From an uncultured Prevotella sp. (lineage in GTDB: Bacteria; Bacteroidota; Bacteroidia; Bacteroidales; Bacteroidaceae): a stretch of 63,323 nt of DNA. Both the position numbers and the translations under genes were made by a program. Position 1 is the first letter of the stretch. Each line of letters opens with the position of its first letter. Where the stretch lies: NCBI GenBank assembly GCA_947169185.1, contig CAMVOS010000011.1, positions 1-63,323 of the forward strand, read 5' to 3'. The notes under the pieces were generated by a model that was not told the origin of the DNA, did no database searches, and worked only from the letters and a program-made list of their open reading frames with translations. Shown one piece after another: positions 35,309 to 45,400 of this stretch.

Positions 35309-36076
35309 ATGGGAAAGATTATTGCATTGGCCAATCAGAAAGGTGGCGTTGGTAAGACAACGACAACTATCAATTTGGCCGCATCGCTGGCAACTTTGGA
35401 GAAAACGGTCTTGGTCGTTGATGCCGACCCGCAGGCAAATGCCTCAAGCGGACTTGGTGTAAACCTTCAGGAGGTGGACTGCTCGCTATATGAGTGCCTG
35501 ATAGACCATGCTGACGTTCGCGATGCTATCTATACGACTGATATTGATGGACTGGACATCATCCCCAGTCATATTGATCTAGTTGGAGCAGAGATAGAAA
35601 TGTTGAATATGGAAAATCGTGAGCGCATGATTTCCAAGATTCTGGAACCGTTGCGCAGTGAGTACGACTATATCCTTATTGACTGCTCACCCTCGCTGGG
35701 ACTGATTACTGTTAACTCGCTGACGGCAGCCGATTCGGTTATCATCCCTGTACAATGTGAGTATTTTGCATTGGAGGGTATCTCGAAGTTACTGAATACC
35801 ATTAAGATTATCAAGCAGAAGCTGAATCCGAAACTGGAGATTGAAGGCTTCCTGTTGACCATGTACGACTCACGTCTGCGTCTGGCCAACCAGATTTTCG
35901 ACGAGGTAAAACGCCATTTCCAGGAATTGGTGTTCAAGACAGTGATTCAGCGTAATGTAAAGCTGTCGGAGAGTCCAAGCCATGGCCTGCCCGTCATCTT
36001 GTATGATGCTGATTCCACAGGTTCAAAGAACCATTTGGCTCTGGCCAAGGAAATTATTAACAAGAATAACAAGTAA
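35309..36076 (+). CDS. parA: Chromosome-partition ATPase ParA
   Basis: Deviant Walker-type ATPase that works with ParB in origin segregation (Soj family). 255 residues; KGGVGKTTTTINLAASLA is the deviant Walker A with its signature Lys, VVDADPQANAS is the A' motif and YILIDCSPSLG is Walker B. Chromosomal type because it has no N-terminal HTH. parB follows after 33 bp, a gap filled with 8-bp repeats. No parS-like palindrome was recognised in the window. Confidence 0.95.
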   Translation: MGKIIALANQKGGVGKTTTTINLAASLATLEKTVLVVDADPQANASSGLGVNLQEVDCSLYECLIDHADVRDAIYTTDIDGLDIIPSHIDLVGAEIEMLNMENRERMISKILEPLRSEYDYILIDCSPSLGLITVNSLTAADSVIIPVQCEYFALEGISKLLNTIKIIKQKLNPKLEIEGFLLTMYDSRLRLANQIFDEVKRHFQELVFKTVIQRNVKLSESPSHGLPVILYDADSTGSKNHLALAKEIINKNNK

Positions 36077-36104
36077 ATCGGTAAATCCGTAAATATGTAA
36101 ATAA
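36073..36104. repeat. Four 8-bp repeats across the parA stop codon
   Basis: GTAAATCG, GTAAATCC, GTAAATAT and GTAAATAA; the parA TAA lies in the first unit and parB starts 5 bp after the last. Confidence 0.8.
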
Positions 36105-36109
36105 ATACG

Positions 36110-37036
36110 ATGGCTGTAAAGAAGAAATTTGCAACAAGCGTGCTGGGCCGCGGGTTGGACGATATAGGAACTGGTCGTGGACTAGACGCACTAATAGATA
36201 CTACCGCTGAGGTGAAGACGGAAGGTTCGTCGAACCTGAACGAGGTTGAGATTAGTTTAATTGACCCCAATCCCAATCAGCCCCGTCGTGAGTTTGATCC
36301 AGAGGCCTTGCAGGAGTTGGCTAGTAGCATTCGTGAACTAGGCATCATACAGCCCATCACGTTGCGAAAGGTAGATAGTGGACGATATCAGATAATAGCA
36401 GGTGAGCGCCGCTGGCGTGCCTCGCAGTTGGCTGGTTTGCAGAAGATTCCTGCCTACATAGTTAGTGTTGAGGATCAGAATGCGATGGAGATGGCTTTGG
36501 TGGAGAATATCCAACGTGAGGACCTGAATGCCATCGAGATTGCCTTGGCCTATCAGCATTTGGCTGAAGCCTCAGGCATGACACAGGTAAAGATTTCTGA
36601 ACGTGTCGGCAAAAGTCGTGCTGCTGTGACAAACTATATGCGACTGCTGAAGTTGCCTGCTCAGGTGCAGATGGCCTTGAAGAACCATGAGATAGAAATG
36701 GGACATGCACGTGCTCTCTTGGCTATCGATAGTCCTTCTCAGCAGATCAAACTATTCCGTGAGGTGCAGCAGCAACAACTCTCTGTCCGTAAGGTCGAGG
36801 AATTGGTGCAGGCTCTGAAGAATGGCAACGATGTAAAGACGGCTCGTGGCAAGATAGCTTCGAAGAACCAGTTGCCTGAGGAGTTCAATATCCTCAAGAA
36901 TCGTTTGGCACAGTTCTTCCAGACGAAGGTCCAGATGAGCTACTCGTCTAAGGGCAAGGGCAAGATTATCCTCCAGTTTGATAATGAAGAACAATTGGAG
37001 CGCATCATGAATGCGCTAGATGGTGCAAATGAGTAG
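36110..37036 (+). CDS. parB: Chromosome-partition protein ParB
   Basis: DNA-binding CTP-dependent clamp that loads at parS. 308 residues. The N-terminal CTPase domain carries LIDPNPNQPRREFDPEALQELA and the GERRWRAS motif; the HTH region carries ALVENIQREDLNAIEIA and ISERVGKSRAAVTNYMRLL. A C-terminal dimerisation region follows. Its last bases overlap the start of the next gene by 8 bp. Confidence 0.95.
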   Translation: MAVKKKFATSVLGRGLDDIGTGRGLDALIDTTAEVKTEGSSNLNEVEISLIDPNPNQPRREFDPEALQELASSIRELGIIQPITLRKVDSGRYQIIAGERRWRASQLAGLQKIPAYIVSVEDQNAMEMALVENIQREDLNAIEIALAYQHLAEASGMTQVKISERVGKSRAAVTNYMRLLKLPAQVQMALKNHEIEMGHARALLAIDSPSQQIKLFREVQQQQLSVRKVEELVQALKNGNDVKTARGKIASKNQLPEEFNILKNRLAQFFQTKVQMSYSSKGKGKIILQFDNEEQLERIMNALDGANE

Positions 37037-37754
37037 AGTGCTGACGATCATCATCATGCTTGGCATAGCCGTTTCGGGTTATTCACAGCAGGATTCGCTG
37101 ACTGTCATTAAGACTGGCGACAGCATAGGACGTCTGCTGGTCCCCATGGACTCCGTTGTCGTCGAGGATACCAAGGCCTTGTTGGCTGACAGCACATCAG
37201 TCGTTGTCAAGAAGCAGCGCAAGGAGAAGGTCAAACGCAATTGGAACACGTGGACCCCCGATCCTCAGCGTGCGTTGTGGCTGGCGTTGGTTATTCCCGG
37301 TGCCGGTCAGATATATAACCGGAAATTCTGGAAACTGCCCATCATCTATGGCGGTTTCATGGGTTGCATCTATGCTCTAACATGGAACAACATGATGTAC
37401 AAGGACTACTCGCAGGCCTATCTCGATATCATGGACAACGATCCAGGTACACAGTCCTACAACAAGTTCCTACACTTGGGACGTACGGTGACCAAGGACA
37501 ATGAGGATCGTTACAAGCAGTTGTTTAAGAGCCGTAAGGACAAGTACCGTCGTTGGCGTGATATGAGTTTCTTCGTGATGTTAGGCGTGTACGCCATCTC
37601 GGTGATTGATGCCTATGTGGATGCCGAATTGTCGGTCTTCGATATCTCGAAGGACCTTAGTCTGAAGGTGGAACCGACCATTATTCCCAATAGGATGGGG
37701 GGGAATCCTCTGCAAGCACAGTCAATAGGCGTGAACTGTAGCTTGAGTTTCTAA
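37029..37754 (+). CDS. DUF5683-family membrane protein
   Basis: I chose ATG 37029 (MSRVLTIIIMLGIAVSGYSQ, a signal peptide) over an ATG 9 bp earlier; either overlaps parB. The central block RALWLALVIPGAGQIYNRKFWKLPIIYGGFMGCIYALTW is the hydrophobic hallmark of DUF5683, and another hydrophobic stretch follows (MSFFVMLGVYAISVIDAYVDAELS). It is commonly found between parB and a lytic transglycosylase in Bacteroidetes. Function unknown; an envelope role linked to division is a guess from context. Confidence 0.8.
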   Translation: MSRVLTIIIMLGIAVSGYSQQDSLTVIKTGDSIGRLLVPMDSVVVEDTKALLADSTSVVVKKQRKEKVKRNWNTWTPDPQRALWLALVIPGAGQIYNRKFWKLPIIYGGFMGCIYALTWNNMMYKDYSQAYLDIMDNDPGTQSYNKFLHLGRTVTKDNEDRYKQLFKSRKDKYRRWRDMSFFVMLGVYAISVIDAYVDAELSVFDISKDLSLKVEPTIIPNRMGGNPLQAQSIGVNCSLSF

Positions 37755-37818
37755 GAAGTGAAAAGTTAAGAATCGAAAATAATTGGTAATGAGTAAGATA
37801 GGAAAGAGTAATGAGACG

Positions 37819-39165
37819 ATGAAAAACGTGGCGAAATGGCTGGTGCTGTTTTGCCTGCTGGTGTTCTTGCCACTTAGTATGAGTGCACAAGTTATAGACG
37901 ATGATGATGATGAACCCGATGAGGAGGACGAAATTACCGTACTGGATCAGAGTGGTAATGAGGAGGTCATTGAGTTCCCCGAAGCTATGACCTACGACCT
38001 CGACTCGCTGCTCAACGTATATATGGCTAAGACCTATCTCGACGAGCCACAGGACTGTAACATGAAGGATGTCAATCCTGAGTATAGCAAGGAGGAGTTC
38101 ATCGACCGTCTGTACCGCATGCCATGTGTGATGGAGATGGCCTATAATGATGTCGTACAGAAATTCATCGACCGTTATAGTGGTCGTCTGCGCCGTTCTA
38201 TCAGCTACATGCTGGGAGCGTCAAACTTCTACATGCCCATCTTCGAGGAGGCTTTGGAGATGTACCAGCTGCCTTTGGAACTGAAGTATCTGCCCATCAT
38301 TGAATCGGCACTCAATCCGAAGGCTGTGAGTCGTGTGGGGGCTGCTGGTCTTTGGCAGTTTATGCCTGCCACCGGCAAACAGTATGGTCTAAAGCTTAAC
38401 TCATTGGTCGACGAACGTCGCGACCCTGTCCTTTCGTCACAGGCTGCTGCCCGCTATCTGCGCGACCTGTATAAGATTTTCGGTGACTGGAATCTGGTTA
38501 TTGCAGCATATAACTGCGGTCCTGAGAATATCAATAAGGCCATTCGCCGTGCCAATAACGTCACATCGCTGAAGGGTGCGGATGGCGAGCCCTTGCCCGT
38601 CATCAAGGATTATTGGCACATCTATCCCTACCTGCCTCGCGAGACACGTGGGTATGTGCCTGCTTTCATTGCCGCTAACTACATCATGACATATTATTCG
38701 CTGCACAATATCTGTCCGATGACGACACGCCTGCCAGCTAAGTCAGACACCATCATGGTGAGCCGTAATGTACATTTGGAGCAGGTGGCCGAGGTGGTTG
38801 GCATCAACATTGATCTGTTGCGGTCGCTGAATCCGATGTATCGCCGTGATGTGGTGCCTGGCGCAACAGAGCCGTCTCCTCTGCGTCTGCCAATGACTGA
38901 GGTGGGACGCTTCCTTGATTTGGAAGACTCGGTATACAACTACAAGGCCAGCGAGTTGCTGAGTCGTCGTTCAGAAGTGGAGGTACGCGATGACGTGCCC
39001 ACATACTATCATAAGAGCAAGCGATACACGCGAGGTAAGAAGACCCGTGCCAGTCGTAAGGCCCGTGCAATCAGAGGACGTTCCAAGGCTACTAGGACAC
39101 GAGCCAAGGCTACACGTAAAGCTTCTACCAGCAAACGTAAAACCACGAGAAAAAGAAGGAGGTAA
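37819..39165 (+). CDS. MltD-like membrane-bound lytic transglycosylase with LysM and basic tail
   Basis: Cleaves peptidoglycan glycan strands in the periplasm. Start set at 37819 because MKNVAKWLVLFCLLVFLPLSMSAQ is a signal peptide. The acidic stretch (DDDDDEPDEEDE) just after it is followed by the SLT domain (about 115-280) with YLPIIESALNPKAVSRVGAAGLWQFMPATGKQYGL and VIAAYNCGPENINKAI. One LysM repeat follows (ISNRNVHLEQ-type block VSRNVHLEQVAEVVGINIDLLRSLNP). The last 50 residues are about half Lys/Arg (KSKRYTRGKKTRASRKARA onward), unusual for the family. rel/spoT starts 3 bp later. Confidence 0.9.
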   Translation: MKNVAKWLVLFCLLVFLPLSMSAQVIDDDDDEPDEEDEITVLDQSGNEEVIEFPEAMTYDLDSLLNVYMAKTYLDEPQDCNMKDVNPEYSKEEFIDRLYRMPCVMEMAYNDVVQKFIDRYSGRLRRSISYMLGASNFYMPIFEEALEMYQLPLELKYLPIIESALNPKAVSRVGAAGLWQFMPATGKQYGLKLNSLVDERRDPVLSSQAAARYLRDLYKIFGDWNLVIAAYNCGPENINKAIRRANNVTSLKGADGEPLPVIKDYWHIYPYLPRETRGYVPAFIAANYIMTYYSLHNICPMTTRLPAKSDTIMVSRNVHLEQVAEVVGINIDLLRSLNPMYRRDVVPGATEPSPLRLPMTEVGRFLDLEDSVYNYKASELLSRRSEVEVRDDVPTYYHKSKRYTRGKKTRASRKARAIRGRSKATRTRAKATRKASTSKRKTTRKRRR

Positions 39166-39168
39166 ACT

Positions 39169-41430
39169 ATGGATGAGGACATGATGCGCGAGGCCGCTGA
39201 CGACCAACTGATAAACGATGCTTTTCAGCGTCTGCTGGATAGCTATTTGTCATCACGCCACCGTAAGAAGGTGGATATTATCACCAAGGCTTTTAACTTT
39301 GCCCGTCAGGCTCATAAAGGTGTGCGTCGCCTTTCTGGTGAGCCATATATCATGCACCCCATTGCTGTGGCGCAGATTGCCTGCGAAGAGGTAGGACTGG
39401 GTTCTACTAGTATCTGTGCAGCCTTGTTGCACGATGTCGTTGAGGATACAGACTATACCACAGAGGATATTGAGAATATCTTCGGTCCGAAGATTGCCCA
39501 GATTGTCGATGGACTGACCAAGATTTCCGGTGGCATCTTCGGTGAGCAGGCCTCTGCTCAGGCTGAGAACTTCAAAAAGTTGCTGCTCACGATGAGCGAG
39601 GATATTCGCGTCATCTTGATTAAAATCTGCGACCGTCTACACAATATGCGTACCTTGGAGTCGCAACCTGCCAACAAACAGTATAAGATTGCAGGCGAGA
39701 CACTTTATATCTATGCACCATTAGCTAATCGGCTGGGACTGAACAAGGTTAAGACGGAACTAGAGAATCTTAGTTTTCAGTACGAGCATCCTGAAGAGTA
39801 TGCCAACATCAAGTCGAAACTGGCATTGACTGAAGCTAAGCGCCATGAACTTTTCGACGAATTTACGGTTCCCATCGAGGTGGAACTCCAAAAGATGGGC
39901 ATCCACTACGAAATCAAGGAACGTGTCAAGTCGCCATACAGCATTTGGTCCAAGATGCAGAACAAGCACGTATCGTTCGAAGAAATCTACGATATATTAG
40001 CTGTGCGCATCATCTTCACACCCAATAAGCGCGAAGAGGAAATCAACGAATGTTTCAATATATATGTGGCCATTTCGAAGATTTATAAGAGTCATCCCGA
40101 CCGTCTGCGTGACTGGCTCTCACATCCCAAGGCCAATGGCTATCAGGCTTTGCACGTCACATTGATGTCGAAGCAAGGGCGCTGGATAGAAGTGCAGATT
40201 CGTTCCGATCGTATGAACGAGGTGGCTGAGCAAGGTTTTGCTGCTCATTGGAAATATAAGGAAGGCGATGACGATGAGTATACTGAGGACGAGGCCGAAC
40301 TGAACGAGTGGCTGCGTACTATCAAGGAAATCTTGGACGATCCTCAGCCCGATGCTATGGACTTCCTTGATGCCATTAAACTTAACCTCTTTGCTTCTGA
40401 AATATTCGTCTTTACACCAAAGGGAGAAATTAAAACTATGCCTGCTGGATGTACGGCACTCGACTTCGCTTTCTCCATCCATACTTTCTTGGGTTCGCAT
40501 TGTATTGGTGCTAAGGTCAATCACAAATTGGTGCCTTTGAGCCATAAGTTGCAGAGTGGTGATCAGGTGGAGATCCTGACCTCTAAGTCTCAACACGTTC
40601 AGCCTTCGTGGATTAATTTCGTGTCTACCGCTAAGGCTAAGGCTAAGATTCAGGCAATTTTGCGTCGCAATAGTCGTGAGCAACAACGAAAGGGCGAAGA
40701 GATGTTTGACGAGTTCTGCAAGAAAAACAATATCGACAACATGCAGGCTGCTGCTGACAAGCTGACGGAATTTCACGAGTCCCGCAATCGCGATGACTTC
40801 TATCAGGCGGTGGCGGACAAGATCATCCTCTTGGGCGAGAAAGATCTCGACGAATTACAGGGCAAGGATGCTGGCAAGAAAGGCTGGCGCAAGCTCATGC
40901 CCTTCCTGGGACGCGACAAGAAAAAGAAGGGAGGCACCCCTGAACAACCAGAACTTTTCGTGGTGCCAGAGAAATTCAATCGCAAGAAGCCCATATTCAT
41001 TACAGACGACAATATCATGCAATACAAGTTCAAACATTGTTGTCACCCTATACCTGGCGACGATGTGTTAGGCTTTATCGACGGGCGCCATCAGATAGAA
41101 ATTCACAAGCGCGCCTGTCCTGTGGCAGCCAAGTTGAAAGCCAGTTTCGGTAATCGTATTCTCGATGCCAAATGGGACATGCACAAAAAGCTGTACTTTG
41201 ATGCCACCATTCGTATTCAGGGTATTGACCGCGTGGGTATGCTACTCGACATCTCGCAGATTATCTCTAGCCAGATGAGTGTCAATATCCATCGTCTGAC
41301 CATCACTTCTGAAGATGGCATGTTCGACGGCTCTATCGAGTTGCGTGTCCACGACCGTGATGACGTGAAGGATATTATGGCAAATCTGCGTAAGATTGAA
41401 GACCTGAAGGACGTGACACAAATCATGTAA
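39169..41430 (+). CDS. Bifunctional (p)ppGpp synthetase/hydrolase (Rel/SpoT)
   Basis: Stringent-response enzyme that makes and degrades (p)ppGpp. 753 residues. The HD hydrolase domain has the intact LLHDVVEDT, the synthetase domain has SIWSKMQNKHVSFEEIYDILAVRIIF, and the TGS domain has VFTPKGEIKTMPAGCTALDFAF. A helical region with a zinc-binding-like CCHPIPGDDVLGF follows, then a C-terminal ACT domain (DRVGMLLDISQIIS). All catalytic domains look intact, so both activities are expected. Follows the transglycosylase gene by 3 bp; the pectinesterase gene begins 25 bp after it. Confidence 0.94.
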   Translation: MDEDMMREAADDQLINDAFQRLLDSYLSSRHRKKVDIITKAFNFARQAHKGVRRLSGEPYIMHPIAVAQIACEEVGLGSTSICAALLHDVVEDTDYTTEDIENIFGPKIAQIVDGLTKISGGIFGEQASAQAENFKKLLLTMSEDIRVILIKICDRLHNMRTLESQPANKQYKIAGETLYIYAPLANRLGLNKVKTELENLSFQYEHPEEYANIKSKLALTEAKRHELFDEFTVPIEVELQKMGIHYEIKERVKSPYSIWSKMQNKHVSFEEIYDILAVRIIFTPNKREEEINECFNIYVAISKIYKSHPDRLRDWLSHPKANGYQALHVTLMSKQGRWIEVQIRSDRMNEVAEQGFAAHWKYKEGDDDEYTEDEAELNEWLRTIKEILDDPQPDAMDFLDAIKLNLFASEIFVFTPKGEIKTMPAGCTALDFAFSIHTFLGSHCIGAKVNHKLVPLSHKLQSGDQVEILTSKSQHVQPSWINFVSTAKAKAKIQAILRRNSREQQRKGEEMFDEFCKKNNIDNMQAAADKLTEFHESRNRDDFYQAVADKIILLGEKDLDELQGKDAGKKGWRKLMPFLGRDKKKKGGTPEQPELFVVPEKFNRKKPIFITDDNIMQYKFKHCCHPIPGDDVLGFIDGRHQIEIHKRACPVAAKLKASFGNRILDAKWDMHKKLYFDATIRIQGIDRVGMLLDISQIISSQMSVNIHRLTITSEDGMFDGSIELRVHDRDDVKDIMANLRKIEDLKDVTQIM

Positions 41431-41455
41431 TAAACAAGTCCAACTACTTAATGAT

Positions 41456-42442
41456 ATGAAAAAACTAATCTGTATTTTCTGTGCACTTAGCGCAATGCTG
41501 TCGGCACAGGCTAAGAACTACGACAATCCTGATACGCTTTTCGTGGCACGTGATGGCACGGGCGAGTTCCGCAACATTAGTGAGGCCATTGAGGTGTGTC
41601 GTGCCTTTATGGAGTATCACAAAGTTATTTACGTGAAGAAGGGTGTTTACAAGGAGAAACTCATCATTCCCCAGTGGCTCACCAATATCGAGATTTGCGG
41701 TGAGGATCGTGATAAAACTATCATCACTTGGGACGATCATGCAAATATCAAAGTCGACATCTCACCGCTTACCGCCAATGGACCTGCCCAAAAAATTGGT
41801 ACCTTCCGCACCTTTACTTTGAAGATACAAGGCAGTCGTATCATACTGAAGAATATTACCATTGAAAATAATTCCGCCCGACTCGGACAAGCTGTGGCAC
41901 TGCATACCGAGGGCGACCGTCTGACATTTGTAAACTGCCGTTTCCTAGGCCATCAGGACACCATCTATACAGGTAATGCCAAGACGCGCCTTTTCTTTAA
42001 GGATTGCTACATCGAGGGTACTACCGACTTCATCTTTGGTCCCTCGACAGCCTGGTTTGAACATTGCCAGATTTTCTGCAAGGCTGATTCGTACATCACG
42101 GCAGCATCAACACCAAAGGACGTTGCCTACGGGTACATATTTAATAATTGCAGTATTAGTTGCGACCAAGGTGTCGACAAAGTATATCTCGGACGTCCTT
42201 GGCGCGATTACGGTTATACGCTGTTCATGAACTGTCAGCTGCCTCGCCAGATTCGTCCTGAGGGTTGGCACCAATGGCGTCCAGAAGCTGTCAAAACGGC
42301 CCGTTACATGGAATATAACAATACAGGCGAAGGTGCTACTACTGACAAGCGTGTATCCTGGAGCCGTCAGCTGACAAGAAAAGAGGCTTCGAAGATTACC
42401 CTCGAAACCGTATTTGCCATTAATGACGTTTGGCTACCTTAG
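41456..42442 (+). CDS. CE8 pectin methylesterase
   Basis: Removes methyl esters from homogalacturonan. Signal peptide MKKLICIFCALSAMLSAQA. Right-handed beta-helix with the family residues GHQDTIY (Asp), GTTDFIFG (Asp) and YLGRPWRDYG (Arg). 328 residues, single domain. It starts 25 bp after rel/spoT without a visible -7 box, so it may be read through from that operon. Its 3' end overlaps the convergent PL26-like gene by 23 bp. Confidence 0.93.
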   Translation: MKKLICIFCALSAMLSAQAKNYDNPDTLFVARDGTGEFRNISEAIEVCRAFMEYHKVIYVKKGVYKEKLIIPQWLTNIEICGEDRDKTIITWDDHANIKVDISPLTANGPAQKIGTFRTFTLKIQGSRIILKNITIENNSARLGQAVALHTEGDRLTFVNCRFLGHQDTIYTGNAKTRLFFKDCYIEGTTDFIFGPSTAWFEHCQIFCKADSYITAASTPKDVAYGYIFNNCSISCDQGVDKVYLGRPWRDYGYTLFMNCQLPRQIRPEGWHQWRPEAVKTARYMEYNNTGEGATTDKRVSWSRQLTRKEASKITLETVFAINDVWLP

Positions 42443-45400
42443 TCGTCTTGGTTAGTACCTCTTGCATATAGATGGCGTCCAGACTCCAAAGTGCGGCATC
42501 ATTGGTGTTGGAAGTGCTGTCTCCATGATTCCATAATGCTTTCCATACCGTAGCTGCACGTTGTGGGTCACGGTCTTGCCATGCTGCAAAGGCCTCCAGT
42601 CGACGTACAGGGAAGTTGCTATGCCTGATTTCAAATGCCATCTGCTTATATCGGCGGGCAAAGTCTATCCATACCTTCTCGAAGGCACTGCACTTCATCA
42701 TCGGCATTAGCTCGTTCATCACCTCGAACCCACCCATAATCGTCATCAGGTGGTTGGTAGAACGTACGGAAGGATCGCCGTCATAAGTAATCTTTCCTGT
42801 AGCAGGATTGTATCCTTTAGCCAGATTGCCCGTGAATATACCGTCTGGAAGCTGGGCGATAGACTGCAATCCTGTTAATATCTTGTTCTTATATTTCTCC
42901 GTTCCAAAGCGTTCCCACTCTGTCATCCAGTTACCCGCATAGGCCAACCAGTCAGGACCGATACGCAGACGTGCCGGCGCGCTGCTGGGATAGAGGCTGC
43001 GCGGCTCTGCTATGCGCATAGGGTCGAGATGATACAGCAACGTATCGGCATCAGTCTGCTCGCGCATGAGGTCACCTGTACGCTCATCTGTTGTCAAGTA
43101 ATAATAGAAACGATTGAATGCAGCTTGGCTGATACGCGCCTCTTTAGCACCACAGCCCCAATGGGTGACGTTATGTCTGCTGCCCAATGGTGCAAAAGGT
43201 CCTATATGGTAGGTGTCTACCTCGCTGCAATGTCTCGTCATGGCTTCAGCCATCCGCCAAATGTCATGCCTGCCAGTCCGCAGGAAGTTATACCATAGCC
43301 ACATCGGTGTTGCTAGTTCAGTGTTGTCCCAAGCAAATCCGCCAACATCATATCGCCATGACTGACGTTCTTCGTCGTAGGTGTGCATGATGTCGCCATA
43401 GTTCCAAAAGCCATACCACTTGTTTTCTTCTATATAGCCCTGATAGGCCTTGATAAAGGCTTCCAAACGTTGCTCCACCGGATCTGATGCTGCCTTGGGC
43501 AACGACCAGATGCCAAAAGCACGCTTTTCATATAGATAGTCTGGTGTTGGCAACAGATGGGCATCAGCAGCCATTGATTGTGCTGACCGAATGATAGCTT
43601 CCTTGCCAGGATAGCAGTCATATGCCTTGAGCGTCAGCACATGGGTACGAGCAATGCCGTAGGGCGAACTCATGCCCTCCTGTACATCCTCATAACTGGC
43701 CAGTAGATTATGTGCAACGGTATCATAATGGCAGAGGTTCATTTCTTCAGCCTCAGGACTCCAGAGGTACATCGTTAGCTCAGCCTCTTTGCTACGGGCT
43801 TTTTCAATCTGTATGGTTGAAGGGTATGATTGCCAGAAATCCTTCAGACAGATACCGATGCCACCGCTGACGTCACCAACAAAGGAATAGCCTGGCGACC
43901 GTGTGCCAGTAAGTGTGCCTATCCAAGGACTGTCAGACGTAGCCCGTTTACGAATCGCATAGCTGTTATCTGTCAACTGCGACAGACGAAAACCATCCCA
44001 CTTGGCCCAGTGGTCCAGTAGTTCGCGATTCCTGGCGTCGAAAGCACTATACTCAGGTATGCGCTTACCTTCCATCTGTTCTGCCTGGATGTTACGATGA
44101 CGGTTATCACTCATCATAAGGGGTCTGCGTCCGTCAAGTGGCTGTACGGGTTCTGTCCAAATGCCATGGTCTGTGGCAAAGACTATGTGGCGATTATAGG
44201 CTTCTTCGCGCATGGGTACATGCAATCGGATGCCTAATGAACGAATCATGTCACGATGCTCGTCACCATCATATATAAAGGTGTGCACCATGCGCATTTG
44301 ATCACTTTCCTGATAGAAGTACAGGCGGACAACGAATGGCAGCCGCTCTCGTCCTGCCAAGTTCCGGTGTACCCCTGCTATCTTGATGACAGTCCGTACA
44401 TTTCCCGCTCTTTCCACTTCAACAGTATTCAGCTGCGAATGATAGACGTCTGTTTCTGTTGTGGAGATGAGCGATGAAGCACCTCCCACCTTCTTGCCGT
44501 TCAGATACAAACTGTCAAAGATGTGTATGCCGTGCTTTGGCAGGTATGCTGTCAGTCTGCCTGTATGGACTATCAGCTGGTTGTCTGCCGTGGTGACCAT
44601 TAGTCCCTTTTCCTTTTTCTTCTTCTGAGCGGTTACCACCTTCAGGTCCTTGCTTCCTTCGGGTATGACGGCCGCCAATCCAGCCCATTTCACTGATCCG
44701 TCTGGCCATTTGGCATTAATCCAGGCATCTGTCTGAATGTCGTCTGATAGTGTTAGCGTTGAGATGTCCTTGACCTCTCCCTGAGCAAAGGGTATACCAA
44801 AGCTGACAGGCCCAGCCTTGCCATTGCCGACCCAATGTAGCGGGACACCAGTCTTTGTCAACGAAAGGTATGGTGTCTCGTAGTATCGGAAGTTGGTGAT
44901 GCGTGTTCTCGAGAGCGTTGTACGGAATCCAAACCAACCACTTTCTAAAGGCTGTGGGTCATGATAGTCCACAATACACTCTCCGTCCATGTAAAAGCGG
45001 GTGTGTCCTGTCGTCGAACTCTCTATCTTGACATGATACCAATGATTGGCTGTCAGTAGGTGGGGTGCATCGGTATACTCCTGCAAAATGGCAGGACGTT
45101 TGGTGGCATCTTCCACACCAGCCTCATTACCGTCATAGCGACGGAAGCGAGTGGTGCTGTTATGGTTGCCCCCGTACCCTAAGTAATACATTTGTAGCGT
45201 ATAGCATCGGGTAAAGATGCCGCTGCGCCATGTTGCCCTGGCCCATAGATCTTTGCCCTTCGGATCTGATGCTAGCCAAAAACAGTTTAGGTCGCTCAGA
45301 CGGTCGCTAGCTTTACCCTCATCCATCACGCAGGCATCATACTCCACCGTCATGCCTTTCTTTAGCTTCTCCTTCCGCCATAGGGTCAGGCCTTTGGGGG

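Noticed and set aside
35309..37036. parS site near parA-parB
   Set aside because: I looked for a GTTTCACGTGAAAC-like palindrome and found none I could support.
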